From Acuticoccus sp. MNP-M23 (GTDB lineage Bacteria; Pseudomonadota; Alphaproteobacteria; Rhizobiales; Amorphaceae), in NCBI RefSeq assembly GCF_031195445.1, contig NZ_CP133480.1, positions 744,001 through 808,000 of the forward strand: a stretch of DNA of 64,000 nucleotides. The letters are read 5' to 3'. Shown here in pieces: positions 53,977 through 63,498 of this stretch; within the stretch, counting starts at the first letter, position 1; the number at the start of each line of letters is the position of its first letter. The notes under the pieces were generated by a model. The model saw nothing but the letters and a program-made list of their open reading frames with translations, did no database searches and was not told the origin of the DNA. A program made the translations under genes and the position numbers.

Positions 53977-54897
53977 ATGACTTCACGCATCGTCATTGTT
54001 CTTGCTGCCATCGTCGTCGGTCTTGGCGGTCTTTTCCGGTGGCTGAGCGCACCGGACCGGGTGGACGCCGCAACCCTTCCCGCGCACACGCCGGATGCCG
54101 GAAACGGGGAAATCCTGTTCAACGAAGCCGGCTGCGGGTCCTGTCATGGGGCCAAAGCCGCAGGCGATGCCGCGAACCCGGAGGGCGGCCCGATTCTGGC
54201 GGGCGGCCTGGCGCTCGAAACGCCGCTGGGGTCGATCACGGTCCCCAACATCTCGCCGGATCCGGCCCACGGGATCGGCGCCTGGTCCGCTGCCGACTTC
54301 GTGACCGCCATGAAGGAAGGCGTTTCCCCAGATGGCACCTACTTCACGCCCGCGTTTCCGTGGACGTCCTATCGCGGCATGACGGTGCCCGATATTCTGG
54401 ACCTGAAGGCCTATCTCGACACGCTGCCTGCCTCGGACAATGCGGCGGCAGCCACCGGGTTGCCCTTCCCGTTCTCGTGGCGCCGCCCCATCGGCATCTG
54501 GAAAAGATTTCTGCTGCCGGATTTGCCCGCAGCGCCGGACGGCGCCAGTGCGGAGGTCGAGCGCGGGCACTACCTCACCGTGGCGCTTGGCCATTGCGGC
54601 GAGTGCCACACCCCGCGCACGCTGGCGTTTGCGCCTGACCCTTCGCGCTGGCTCGCAGGTGCCCCGGCGCTGGAGGGGGACGGCGGCGTTCCCAACATCA
54701 CCCCCTCCGCGGATGGCATTGGCGACTGGAGCGCAGCGGACATTGCCTACCTGCTCGAAAGCGGGTTCACGCCGGACTACGATTCCATCGGCGGTTCGAT
54801 GGGACCCATCGTCGACCATTGGTCCAAGGTGCCTGATGCCGATCGCGCCGCGGTCGCCGCCTATCTGAAGGCAATCCCGGCACTGCCCGACCCCTGA
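53977..54897 (+). CDS. Diheme cytochrome c
   Basis: 306 aa. N-terminal membrane anchor or signal (MTSRIVIVLAAIVVGLGGLF) followed by two class I cytochrome c domains with CGSCH (about residue 53) and CGECH (about 200), each followed by a Met-region (GVSPDGTYFTPAF, GGSMGPI). Similar proteins serve as electron acceptors of membrane dehydrogenases for alcohols, aldehydes or sugar acids. It may form a redox pair with the cytochrome c' gene upstream. Confidence 0.85.
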   Translation: MTSRIVIVLAAIVVGLGGLFRWLSAPDRVDAATLPAHTPDAGNGEILFNEAGCGSCHGAKAAGDAANPEGGPILAGGLALETPLGSITVPNISPDPAHGIGAWSAADFVTAMKEGVSPDGTYFTPAFPWTSYRGMTVPDILDLKAYLDTLPASDNAAAATGLPFPFSWRRPIGIWKRFLLPDLPAAPDGASAEVERGHYLTVALGHCGECHTPRTLAFAPDPSRWLAGAPALEGDGGVPNITPSADGIGDWSAADIAYLLESGFTPDYDSIGGSMGPIVDHWSKVPDADRAAVAAYLKAIPALPDP

Positions 54898-55268
54898 GGC
54901 TTTGCAGCGTCCCTCGGGGCATCCCGCGCTGCTGCGATGCTCAGTCGGCCGCGTAGCGGGCGATAAGCTCGGGGTCCGGCGTCACACCGTGGCCGGGGCG
55001 GCGCGGCACTTTGGTGCGGCCCGTCCTTGCCACCTCCGCGGCAATGGGCAGCCCCTCCAGCGCAAGATCGTCGCGGAAGGCGTTGTGCGTCGTGTCGAAT
55101 TCCAGCATCGGCTCGTCCGGGTGAAGGCCGCCGGGCAGCGGCGGCATGGCGGCCAGCAGCTGCAGGTTGGTGGCCACCGCCACCGCCGAACCCCAGACGT
55201 GGTTCACCATGACGTTGCCCCTTGGAATGTCCTCGGTCTGAACTGGACTCCGTCAGAAGGAGACGGAG

Positions 55269-55535
55269 ATGAAGAAGAGCCGCTTCAGCGAAGAGCAGAT
55301 CATCGCGGTCCTGAAGGAGCATGCCGCGGGGATCGGTGTGTCGGAGCTGTGCCGCAAGCACGGGATCAGCGACGCGACGTTCTACACGTGGCGCAAGCGC
55401 TACGGCGGAATGGAAGTGTCTGAAGCCAGGCGGCTGAAGGCGCTGGAAGATGAGAACGGCCGCCTGAAGAAGCTTCTCGCCGAACAGATGCTCGATGTGG
55501 CGACGCTGCGGGACGCTCTGGGAAAAAACTTCTGA
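55269..55535 (+). CDS. IS3-family transposase OrfA
   Basis: 88 aa. Helix-turn-helix ([19 protein letters not shown]... [15 protein letters not shown]) and leucine-zipper-like helix ([20 protein letters not shown]) for binding the element ends and multimerising. The end of the gene holds an A6 run (55523-55528) where a -1 slip joins it to OrfB. Confidence 0.92.
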   Translation: MKKSRFSEEQIIAVLKEHAAGIGVSELCRKHGISDATFYTWRKRYGGMEVSEARRLKALEDENGRLKKLLAEQMLDVATLRDALGKNF

Positions 55536-55558
55536 CGCCCAGCGCACGGAGAGGCTTC

Positions 55559-56380
55559 GTGAGTTGGGCGATTGAAAAGAAGGGGTATTCCCAGCGGCGC
55601 GCCTGTGCCCTGATCGGGATGCATCCAAGGACTTACCGCTACCGGTCGCAGCGGCCGGACGATGCGACGGTGCGCCAACGCCTGAAAACGCTGGCGAACG
55701 AACGGCGCCGGTTCGGCTATCGGCGGCTGCATATCCTTTTGCGGCGCGAGGGTATCGAGGTGAACCACAAGAAGCTGTTCCGCCTATACCGCGAGGAGAG
55801 GCTGAGTGTACGACGGCGCGGCGGCCGAAAACGTGCCATCGGAACGCGGGCGCCAATGACCTTGCCGCGAGGACCAAACCAGCGCTGGAGCCTCGACTTT
55901 GTCTCCGACCAGCTCAGCGACGGGCGCCGCTTCCGTGTGCTGGTGGTGCTCGACGACTTCACCCGCCAGTGCCTGACGCTCGTTGTCGACACATCACTGT
56001 CGGGGGCTCGCGTGGCACGGGAACTCGACCGCCTGATCGTCAGTCGCGGCAAGCCGCTCACGATCGTCAGCGACAACGGCACCGAGCTGACCTCCCATGC
56101 CATCCTCGAATGGCAGGAGGACCGCCGCGTCAATTGGCACTACATCGCGCCCGGCAAGCCGATGCAGAACGGCTTCGTAGAGAGCCTGAACGGTCGCTTC
56201 CGCGATGAGTGCCTCAACGAGCATCTCTTCCGCAGCCTTCCGGGCGCTCGCCGCATCATTGAGGAATGGCGCACCGACTACAACCACGACAGGCCGCACA
56301 CCAGCCTGGGCGGCCTCACCCCGAACGAGTTTGCAACCCGGTCCCGATGGGACCACAACACGAACAGAGTCCAGCTATGA
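55559..56380 (+). CDS. IS3-family transposase OrfB (DDE integrase)
   Basis: 273 aa from a GTG at 55559, but the frame is open upstream and reads [19 protein letters not shown] across the A6 slip site, so the working product is probably the OrfAB fusion. rve-type catalytic core with Asp ([11 protein letters not shown]), Asp ([11 protein letters not shown]) and Glu ([18 protein letters not shown]) all present and a C-terminal [13 protein letters not shown] block. It appears intact. Confidence 0.92.
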   Translation: MSWAIEKKGYSQRRACALIGMHPRTYRYRSQRPDDATVRQRLKTLANERRRFGYRRLHILLRREGIEVNHKKLFRLYREERLSVRRRGGRKRAIGTRAPMTLPRGPNQRWSLDFVSDQLSDGRRFRVLVVLDDFTRQCLTLVVDTSLSGARVARELDRLIVSRGKPLTIVSDNGTELTSHAILEWQEDRRVNWHYIAPGKPMQNGFVESLNGRFRDECLNEHLFRSLPGARRIIEEWRTDYNHDRPHTSLGGLTPNEFATRSRWDHNTNRVQL

Positions 56381-57317
56381 GCGGGGACACTTCTGGGGCA
56401 ACGTCAACCACCGGCGTGAAGTGCGCGTGGCAAAGCGCCAGCACCTTCAGATATTCGCTGATACCGCCCAGCGCGCAGACTTCGGGCTGCGCGATGTCGA
56501 GCGCCCGCGCCTCCAGGAGCCGCCGCCAGCCCCAGCGCGTAAACTCCGCCTCCCCGCCCGATATGTTGACGGTGAGCCCTGCGCGCAGTTCGCGGTAGCC
56601 CTCAAGGTCCTCAGGCACCACGGGCTCCTCGAACCAGTGGACGCCGAGGCCGCCAAGCGCCCGGCCCACGGCGAACGCATCGGCGGTGTGGTAGGCATGG
56701 TTGGCGTCCACCATCAGCCGCGTGTCATCCCGCAACGCGCCGCGCACCGCCTCCACCAGCGCGATGTCCGCGCGCACGCCAAGGCCCACTTTCATCTTGA
56801 GCGCCGCAAATCCACGGGCCTCCAGCATCGCAGCCTTCTCGGCAAAGCGGGCGGCAAGGTCCGGCACCGGGCGCAGCATCATCCCGTAGCCATAGACGGG
56901 CACGGTGTCGCGGCAGCGGCCGCCGATGAGATCGGCAATCGGCCGGCCAAGGATCCGGCCGGCCAGGTCCCACAGCGCGATGTCGATGCCGGACAACGCC
57001 TGCAACGGCATCCCCTTCTGGCCGTGGTCGCGCATCCTGTTGTAGGCGTCGTGCCAGAAGGCTTCGCGCGCAAACGGGTCACGGCCGATCAGAAGCGGCG
57101 CCAGCACGGTCTCGATGATGGTGCGGTTGACCCGTGCAACCCCGCCGGGACCGAAGCACTCGCCCCATCCGACGGCGCCATCGTCGGTCCGCACTTCCAC
57201 CAGATGGGCGGTGCGCTTTGAATAATATTGCTGCGAGTAGCCGAGCTGCTCCGGCAATTCATATTCAAGGACGTGGCTGGTGACGCTTTCGATCTTCATC
57301 CCGCTCTCTCTTCGAAG

Positions 57318-58751
57318 CTACCGGAATTCGGCCGCCCAGCCGCGCGTGTGAAAATTGCTCTCGATCAGCCATTCGCGCAGCACGTCCAGCATCTCTGCCT
57401 TGATGGGCGCATGGTCGGCGCTGTCCCACAGCGAGTTCACCTCACGGGGATCTTCCTCAAGGTCAAACAGCTGACCTTCATCCAGCCCGCGGAAATGAAC
57501 CAGCTTGTAGCGGCTTGACCGCACCATGGTGATGAACGACGCACCGGTCAGGTTCACGTCGCCGCCCTGCTCGCAGAACACATGGTCGCGCGGAACGAAC
57601 TCACCGTCCGGCAACAGCGCGCCCATCAGGCTTTTCGCCTCGAAGCTCGCCGGCACCTCGCACTCGGCAAGCTCCAGAATGGTCGGCCCGATGTCGAAGA
57701 GCTGGCACAGATCGTCCACCGTCCGCCCTTCGGCAAACCGTCCGGGCGACCACACGATCAGCGGCACGCGGACAATCTCCTCATACATCGACCATTTCTG
57801 GATGAGGCCGTGGTCGCCGAGGCAGTCGCCATGGTCGGACGTGAACATGACGACGGCGTTTTCGAGGTAGCCGCGGTTCTTCAGCGACGTCAGCAGCGCG
57901 CCGATCTTCTCGTCGATCATGGTCACGTTGGCGAGGTAGTGGGCCCACAGGCGCTTCATCTGCTCTGGTGTCGGGTCGAGCGACCAGGCGACGGAATCGT
58001 GGTCCACCTCCACATCGTGCTGGCGCTTTTCCTTGAACGGGCCTGGCAGACGGTCCAGCTCGTCCTCTGTCGGGTTCGGCAGCGGAATGTCGTCGCGCGC
58101 CATGTACCGCTCGGCCATTTCGGGCGTGGGGTCGTAGGGCGGGTGCGGGCCGGGAAAGCCCACCTGCAAGAACAGCGGCTCGGTCGGCGGGTAGGTGTCC
58201 ACCCACCACTTGGCCAGATTGCCCACGAAATTGTCGGACTGAAGGTGCGCCGGCAGCTCCCACTCAAAGGCACCGAGGCGCTCCTTGTAGTCGTCCCGCA
58301 GGCGGTAGAGTTCGCGCTGCTGCTTGACGAGGCCGTTGGCAGCAAGCGCCTTGTCCCACTCGTCGAAATAGTAGCGGCCTTCCATGTAGCGGTCCTTGTT
58401 CTCGACCACGTAGCGCTCATGGAAGCCGGAGTCCGACTCGTAGGGGATGGTGTGCATCTTGCCGATGTTCACGCAGTGGTAGCCGGACGTGTTGAGCTTT
58501 TCGACCCAGGTGCGCTGCCACGGCTGCCCGTTGGCGACCACGCCGGTGGTGTGCGGGTAGTAGCCCTTGAAGAGGCTTGCCCGGCACGGCACGCACGACG
58601 CCGCGGTGATGTGGCAGTTGGAAAAGCTGGTGCCCTCGCGGGCCAGCCGGTCGAGGTTCGGGGTTTCGACATGCGGGTAACCCAGCGCGGCAATGGTGTC
58701 GTAGCGCTGCTGATCGGTCATGATGAGGATGATGTTTGGGCGCTCGGTCAT
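57318..58751 (-). CDS. Sulfatase (type I, formylglycine-dependent)
   Basis: 477 aa, no signal peptide. N-terminal metal site IILIMTDQQRYD and the modification motif CVPCR (Cys53-x-Pro-x-Arg57) that a formylglycine-generating enzyme would convert. Later blocks MFTSDHGDCLGDHGL and NLTGASFITM. It would cleave a sulfate ester, or possibly a phosphonate ester, in the cytoplasm. The maturation enzyme is not in the window. Its ATG overlaps the tctA stop by 4 bp, so the TctABC transporter probably brings in its substrate. Confidence 0.87.
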   Translation of the reverse strand: MTERPNIILIMTDQQRYDTIAALGYPHVETPNLDRLAREGTSFSNCHITAASCVPCRASLFKGYYPHTTGVVANGQPWQRTWVEKLNTSGYHCVNIGKMHTIPYESDSGFHERYVVENKDRYMEGRYYFDEWDKALAANGLVKQQRELYRLRDDYKERLGAFEWELPAHLQSDNFVGNLAKWWVDTYPPTEPLFLQVGFPGPHPPYDPTPEMAERYMARDDIPLPNPTEDELDRLPGPFKEKRQHDVEVDHDSVAWSLDPTPEQMKRLWAHYLANVTMIDEKIGALLTSLKNRGYLENAVVMFTSDHGDCLGDHGLIQKWSMYEEIVRVPLIVWSPGRFAEGRTVDDLCQLFDIGPTILELAECEVPASFEAKSLMGALLPDGEFVPRDHVFCEQGGDVNLTGASFITMVRSSRYKLVHFRGLDEGQLFDLEEDPREVNSLWDSADHAPIKAEMLDVLREWLIESNFHTRGWAAEFR

Positions 58752-60235
58752 TGCGGGTCCTGGGTTGCGCGGCTGGCCTGGCGGCGGGCAGCCACGAAGG
58801 GCCACACCAGCGTTGCCAGCGAGATGATGAGAAAGGTTGTCGCGAATGGCCGCGTGAAGATCGCGGTGAAGTCCCCGCCCGACGACATGGCGGCGGAGCG
58901 CAGCTGTTCTTCGGCGATGGGCGACAGGACGAAGCCGATGACGAACGGGCCCAGCGGCACCTTCACCCGTTCCAGCAGATAGCCGATGGCGCCGAACGCC
59001 AGCATCACCCACACATCGAAGAAGCGGTTGTTGAGCGCGAACGTGCCGACCACGCAAAAGAGCAGGATTGCGGTGAGAAGGTAGGCCCGCGGCAGATACA
59101 TCAACCGAGCGATGTACGAGATGGAGGCCAGCATCATCACCACCATCACCACGTTGGCAGCGAGGTAGGACGCGATCACCCCGTAGGCGACTTCCGGGTT
59201 GGTGATGAAAAGGAGCGGGCCCGGTTGCAGGTTGTGGATGATGAGGGCGCCGATCAGGATCGCCTCCGTCACCGAGCCTGGAATCCCCATGGTGATGAGC
59301 GGGATCAGCGCCCCGCCGATGGAGGCGTTGTTTGCGGTTTCGGCCGCCACCACGCCCGGCTCGTGCCCCGTGCCGAACCTTTCCGGCGTTCTGGAGACCT
59401 GGCGCGCGGTGGCGTAGGACATCATGGCGGCGATATTACCGCCAATGCCCGGCAACAGGCCGATCCACGTGCCGATGACGCCGGAGCGCGCAAGGTTGCC
59501 GCCGTGCATCCGGATGTCGGACCAGCGCAAGGCAACACCCCTGCGCGAAACCGTCACCCTTGGCAGCTTCTTCTCGATGGTGAGCACGTCCTTGATGATC
59601 TGGCTCACCGCGAAGGTTCCGATCAGCACCGGCAGGAGGCTGAGGCCGCCGGTCATGTCGTTGAAGCCGAACGTCAGCCGGAGCTGGCCGATGGACGGGT
59701 CGATCCCCGGCATGGCGAGCAGAACGCCGAGACAGGCGGCAATCAGCCCCTTCAGCATCGACCCCTGAGACAGCGAGGCGAGCATGACCAGCGCCATCAG
59801 CACCAGCGTGAAATATTCCCACGGGCCGAAGGTGAGCGCGAGGCGCGCCAGCGGCGGCGACAGCAGCGCCAGAAAGCCCCACGAGATGAGCCCGCCGATG
59901 AACGAGGCCATCACGCCGAGGCTCAGCGCCCGTTCGCCCGCGCCGCGCTGGGCCATGGGAAAACCGTCGAACGTGGTCATGATGGACGCGGGCGTGCCCG
60001 GCATCCGCATGAGGGTTGCCGCAATCAGGCCGCCGGAGATCCCGCCGACATATTCGCCGATGAGCAGCGTCATCGCGTTGGTCGGGCTCATGGAAAAGGT
60101 GAGCGGCAGGGTCAGCGCAATCAGCATCGAGGCGGTAAGGCCCGGTATGGACCCGACAACGATGCCGAGCGCCGTGCCGATGATGAGATAGAAGACCGGC
60201 CAGGGCGCGGCGAGCGCGAGGAAGGCATCAAGCAT
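58748..60235 (-). CDS. tctA: Tripartite tricarboxylate transporter large subunit TctA
   Basis: 495 aa, about 12 membrane segments. TctA-family motifs: GIVVGSIPGLTASMLIAL near the start and WIGLLPGIGGNIAAMMSYATARQ with the second G-rich loop, IPGSVTEAIL. Forms the channel with TctB, fed by the periplasmic TctC. Confidence 0.9.
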   Translation of the reverse strand: MLDAFLALAAPWPVFYLIIGTALGIVVGSIPGLTASMLIALTLPLTFSMSPTNAMTLLIGEYVGGISGGLIAATLMRMPGTPASIMTTFDGFPMAQRGAGERALSLGVMASFIGGLISWGFLALLSPPLARLALTFGPWEYFTLVLMALVMLASLSQGSMLKGLIAACLGVLLAMPGIDPSIGQLRLTFGFNDMTGGLSLLPVLIGTFAVSQIIKDVLTIEKKLPRVTVSRRGVALRWSDIRMHGGNLARSGVIGTWIGLLPGIGGNIAAMMSYATARQVSRTPERFGTGHEPGVVAAETANNASIGGALIPLITMGIPGSVTEAILIGALIIHNLQPGPLLFITNPEVAYGVIASYLAANVVMVVMMLASISYIARLMYLPRAYLLTAILLFCVVGTFALNNRFFDVWVMLAFGAIGYLLERVKVPLGPFVIGFVLSPIAEEQLRSAAMSSGGDFTAIFTRPFATTFLIISLATLVWPFVAARRQASRATQDPQ

Positions 60236-60250
60236 GGGGGTGCCGTCCGG

Positions 60251-60754
60251 TCATGGCAGGTCGATGTAGAAAAGCTGCGTGAAGATGAAGTGCAGCGCGA
60301 AGGTGAGGATGGCGGCAAAGACCAACGCGATCAGGGCGTTGCGCCAGTTGAGCCCGCCGAGAAGCACGCCGCACAGCGTGAGGAACGGAACCGTGGCAAG
60401 GCGGAAGCCGGCAATGCCCGCATCCATCAGCGCCACATAAAGAAGCGTCGCCGCCATCAGCACCACGGTGGTCGCCAGCGCGCGGCGCGACACCGCATCC
60501 CCGCTTGCCGAGGATGCAGCGCCGGTGCGCAGCGCGCGAACGCCGACGATGAGCGCAAGGCAGGCCATGATGAGGGCGACGCCGCGCGGGATCGCGGCCG
60601 AGCCGATCGGCTCGTAGCGCGGCGGCGGCAGACCTGCGGTCCCGACCCACACCACCGCGGCCAGCGCGATGATGATGCCGGAAAAGACGAGATCGCCCGT
60701 TGCCGGCGCCCTTTGGGGGGCGCCGGTGTCTTGAGGGTTGGCGTTGTGTGACAT
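60251..60754 (-). CDS. tctB: Tripartite tricarboxylate transporter small subunit TctB
   Basis: 167 aa with four hydrophobic segments (GDLVFSGIIIALAAVVWVG; ALIALVFAAILTFALHFIF). Position between tctC and tctA and size agree with TctB; the family has little sequence conservation. Confidence 0.85.
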   Translation of the reverse strand: MSHNANPQDTGAPQRAPATGDLVFSGIIIALAAVVWVGTAGLPPPRYEPIGSAAIPRGVALIMACLALIVGVRALRTGAASSASGDAVSRRALATTVVLMAATLLYVALMDAGIAGFRLATVPFLTLCGVLLGGLNWRNALIALVFAAILTFALHFIFTQLFYIDLP

Positions 60755-60764
60755 TGGCTGCGGT

Positions 60765-61748
60765 TCAGCGAATGTCTTTGGCGACAGCCTGCAGCTCCGT
60801 CAGCAGCGCGTCGGACTGCGCCTGCGCGTCCGCACCATCGGTCCAGTAAAGGTCCAGCGCGTTCTGCGCGAAATAGGTCTGGACGCTTTCGTCCTCCATT
60901 GCCGTCTTCAAGGCAGTGGCGAGCTTCTCGACGTTTTCGTCCGGCATGCTGGCGGGGGCGAGCCACCAGTTGGGGTTGGCCCAGGTCACGTCGTAGCCAA
61001 GCTCTTTGGCAGTGGGCACGTCCTTGATGTTGTCGATCCGGTTGGGGCCGAAGAACACCAGCGCGTCGAGGCCGGAGCCCACGTCCTTCATGTTGAGATA
61101 TTCGGATGCGGCAAACAGCGCGATGTCGGCGTTGTTGCCGGCAATCATCTTCAACCGGTCGGCGCCGGAGTTGGCTTGCACCTTCCGCGTTTCGAAGCCG
61201 GCCTTGTCGGCAAGCAGCGCGCCGACGAAGTGCGGGATCGAGCCGATGCCGATGACCTCGACCATGGAGTTGGGCTCCGCCTTCAGCTTGGTCACCAGCG
61301 TTTCCAGGCTGTCGATGCCGGCATCGCTGCGCACCACCCACACGGGGCTGCCGCCGCCGGTGAAGCCGATGGACTTGAAGTTTTCCGGGCCGAACTGGAT
61401 GACGCCCATGGCATTGGCGATCAGCATCTGGTGATGCCAGTGGGCAATCGTGTGGTTGTCGTCCGAATCCAGCACCGCCTGTCCGGCGATCGCGCCGCCG
61501 CCGCCCGGCATGTTCACGATGATAAGCGGCTGCCCGAGAAGATCCTTCTCCTCGATCACCTTGGCGGCAAGGCGAGCGACCGTATCGGTTCGCCCGCCGG
61601 GCTTGAACGGCACGATGACACGGACCGGTTTTGTGGGCCAGGCCTCCTCGGCCTGCGCGGCCGGCGCGCTCAGCGTGGCGACGCAGGCAACGGCGCCGGC
61701 AATGGTCAGCGCCGCAGCGCGGCCCAGAAGAGTTCGACGTGTGGTCAT
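60765..61748 (-). CDS. tctC: Tripartite tricarboxylate transporter binding protein TctC
   Basis: 327 aa. Signal peptide with twin arginines (TTRRTLLGRAAALTIAG) so Tat export is possible; cleavage near AQAEE. The mature part begins WPTKPVRVIVPFKPGGRTDTVAR, the classic TctC/Bug start, and includes LIIVNMPGGGGAIAG. Binds carboxylated compounds in the periplasm. The same operon has a sulfatase and two enolase-superfamily enzymes, so a sugar acid is a likely ligand. Confidence 0.9.
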   Translation of the reverse strand: MTTRRTLLGRAAALTIAGAVACVATLSAPAAQAEEAWPTKPVRVIVPFKPGGRTDTVARLAAKVIEEKDLLGQPLIIVNMPGGGGAIAGQAVLDSDDNHTIAHWHHQMLIANAMGVIQFGPENFKSIGFTGGGSPVWVVRSDAGIDSLETLVTKLKAEPNSMVEVIGIGSIPHFVGALLADKAGFETRKVQANSGADRLKMIAGNNADIALFAASEYLNMKDVGSGLDALVFFGPNRIDNIKDVPTAKELGYDVTWANPNWWLAPASMPDENVEKLATALKTAMEDESVQTYFAQNALDLYWTDGADAQAQSDALLTELQAVAKDIR

Positions 61749-61914
61749 GGTGTTTCCTCGATTTTATTGTTTTGGGGAACGCATTTTACAAACCTCATCG
61801 TCCGCAAGCCGGCCGTATGTTCGCGGGTGAACCCACGGCGGCCGGTTATTCAGCCATCGCGCACTCCCCCTGAGAGACGCGGCGCCTGCTGCGCGCGGAC
61901 GGACAAGAACCCGG

Positions 61915-63039
61915 TCACAGGCTGACCGCGTGGCTTGCCTGCCAGACCAGCGCAGGGTGGCTGAAGTCGAGCCGGATCCCGAGACCCGGCGCGTCGGTCA
62001 TGCCGATCGCGCCGTCTTGAAAATTGTGTGCACGGGCGGCGACGATCTCGTCGTAAAGGGCGGATTCGTCGAACTGGCGTTCCAGCGAAACCAGCGTCGG
62101 CATCGCGGCTGCGGTGTTGGCGCTCGCCATGTCCATCACCGGCCCGCACGGGTTGTGAAGGCTGGCGCCCACGCCGAACGCGGCTGCAAGATGGCCGATC
62201 CGCACCACCTCGCGCGGGCCGCCGGCCAGAATGATGTCGGGCATGACGATGTCGTAGGTGCCGCCCACCACAAAGGGCAGGAACTCGGCAAGGTTCCCGG
62301 CGCTTTCGGCGCCTGCCGTCACCACGCCGAGCGCGCTCGCCTGCGGGCGAAGTGCTGCCAGCGCCGGCCGGTTGGCCGCCGTCTCGGCCACCGGCTCCTC
62401 GAACCAGCTCACCCCGCACCCGGCGGCCGCCTCCAGCATGGCCGCCGCCTCGTCAGCGCGGAAGCGGGAATGGCAGTCGATCTGTACGCCAACGCCGGAA
62501 GGCACGGCCTGCGTTACGGCCCTGATGCGCGAAAGCCCGTCCGCCAGCAGCGCCTCGCGGGCCGCATCATCGGTTGCCGCCGCAGTCACCGCGTCGAACG
62601 GGGCAAGTTTCACGGCGGTGTAGCCGGCGGAAGCCGCCTTTCGCGCGCGGGCGGCAAATTCCTGCGGCGTGCGGGACAGCGTGCCACGATTGATGTTGGC
62701 ATAGGCCGGCACCTTGTGCCGGAACGCGCCACCAAGGAGCGCGTGGACCGGCAGGCCGGTCCGCCGGCCGGAAAGATCGAGAGCGGCCTGTTCCAGTCCG
62801 CTGGCAATGGCCCGGCCGACCGCACCGTCGATCGCCGCGATCACCGCCATCCGCGCAGCCTCGGCGGACGTTGCGCCCGCCGCAGCCGCAGCGGCAGGTT
62901 CGACCGCCGCCAGCACGGCAGCAGTTTCGCGGTTGAGTGTCGCCTCGCCGATGCCGACCCAGCCGTCCGGCCCGGTCAGGCGCAGCACGATCCAGTCTGT
63001 CTTGTCCGAAACGTGGACTGTGAAGACATCGAGCTGCAT
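61915..63039 (-). CDS. Enolase-superfamily dehydratase/racemase, KxK site altered
   Basis: 374 aa from Met at 63039. Metal ligands are visible as Asp (VQIDCHSRF), Glu (SWFEEPV) and Glu (VTAGAESAGN), with the partner loop DIILAGGPREV and C-terminal His region (GASLHNPCGP). The usual catalytic Lys-x-Lys is VKLAPFD, so only the first Lys is kept; subgroups with this KxAPFD pattern exist and probably act as acid-sugar dehydratases. First gene of the - strand operon leading to tctCBA, sulfatase and the IS-broken relative; divergent from the uxaA-like genes. Confidence 0.82.
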   Translation of the reverse strand: MQLDVFTVHVSDKTDWIVLRLTGPDGWVGIGEATLNRETAAVLAAVEPAAAAAAGATSAEAARMAVIAAIDGAVGRAIASGLEQAALDLSGRRTGLPVHALLGGAFRHKVPAYANINRGTLSRTPQEFAARARKAASAGYTAVKLAPFDAVTAAATDDAAREALLADGLSRIRAVTQAVPSGVGVQIDCHSRFRADEAAAMLEAAAGCGVSWFEEPVAETAANRPALAALRPQASALGVVTAGAESAGNLAEFLPFVVGGTYDIVMPDIILAGGPREVVRIGHLAAAFGVGASLHNPCGPVMDMASANTAAAMPTLVSLERQFDESALYDEIVAARAHNFQDGAIGMTDAPGLGIRLDFSHPALVWQASHAVSL

Positions 63040-63070
63040 CGCGGCGCCTTTGCGGTCTGCGGGCATTCTT

Positions 63071-63085
63071 GCAAGCATTGCTTGC
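63071..63085. promoter_or_regulatory. Candidate operator: GCAAGC-ATT-GCTTGC palindrome
   Basis: A perfect 6-bp inverted repeat with a 3-bp spacer in the 108-bp space between the divergent enolase-superfamily gene and the uxaA-like genes. The 10-mer CTTGCGAGGA next to it (63081-63090) recurs exactly 50 bp to the right (63131-63140), where it also forms the ribosome-binding site of the + strand gene. A shared repressor site is plausible; the regulator is not in the window. Confidence 0.4.
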
Positions 63086-63147
63086 GAGGACCTCTATTGA
63101 GGCACAATGCTTCGCATCTGTGCAACATGTCTTGCGAGGAACAGCCT

Positions 63148-63498
63148 GTGACTCACGCCACCACCACGCCGAAAGCCCCGCAGTGGGATGCCATCCGCCT
63201 CACGCGGGCGGACACCGTGGCCACCGCGCTGCGACCGCTGGGGGCCGGAGACCAGCCCCGCGTGGTGGACGAAGCCGGCACGGCGGTGGCCGCACCAATG
63301 CTGATTTCGGCCATCCCGCGCGGCCACAAATTTGCCCTCGGTCCCATTGCCGCCGGCGAAACCGTGCTGAAATATGGGGCGCCCATCGGCGCAGCCACCG
63401 CCGCCATTGCAGCAGGCGCCCACGTCCACCTGCACAATCTGGAAGGCTTTGCCGGCCGCGCCGCGCGCCGTTCCGCGGCCGGAGCAGACGCCGCATGA
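63148..63498 (+). CDS. UxaA N-terminal/SAF-domain protein (altronate dehydratase small part)
   Basis: 116 aa. SAF domain of the UxaA family: AIPRGHKFALGPIAAGETVLKYG followed by PIGAATAAIAAGAHVHLHNLEG. It is the small subunit or domain of sugar-acid dehydratases such as altronate or galactarate dehydratase. GTG 63148 has AGGA 7 nt upstream; an ATG at 63127 is an alternative that adds seven residues. The stop overlaps the next gene by 4 bp. Confidence 0.83.
   Translation: MTHATTTPKAPQWDAIRLTRADTVATALRPLGAGDQPRVVDEAGTAVAAPMLISAIPRGHKFALGPIAAGETVLKYGAPIGAATAAIAAGAHVHLHNLEGFAGRAARRSAAGADAA

Larger units (their letters stand above)
55210..56406 (+). mobile_element. IS3-family element, IS407-like group, 1197 bp
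   Basis: The ends are TGACGTTGCCCC...GGGGCAACGTCA, with imperfect inverted repeats of about 43 bp (including CTGGACTCnGT) and the TG...CA tips of IS3-family elements. A 4-bp target duplication ACCA lies on each side (55206-55209 and 56407-56410), which agrees with the IS407 group. It holds orfA and orfB joined by a probable -1 frameshift. The exact repeat and intact genes suggest a recent insertion. Confidence 0.93.
54941..57299 (-). pseudogene. Mandelate racemase/muconate lactonizing-type enzyme split by an IS
   Basis: The N-terminal part (57299 to 56407) begins MKIESVTSHVLEYELPEQLG and holds the enolase-superfamily catalytic KMK (ALKMKVGLG), Asp (MVDANHAY) and Glu ligands (WFEEPV, SGGEAEF). 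The C-terminal part (55205 to 54941) resumes with NHVWGSAVAVATNLQLL. Removing the element and one ACCA copy gives a continuous 1158-bp frame, 385 aa, reading HFTPVVNHVWG across the join, so the gene was intact before insertion. The split removes the C-terminal 87 residues from the rest. It is the last gene of the TctCBA-sulfatase operon. Confidence 0.92.

Noticed and set aside
58736-60751. 671-codon + strand His/Arg/Asp-rich frame
   Set aside because: Shadow of tctA and tctB membrane segments; no start site or motif.
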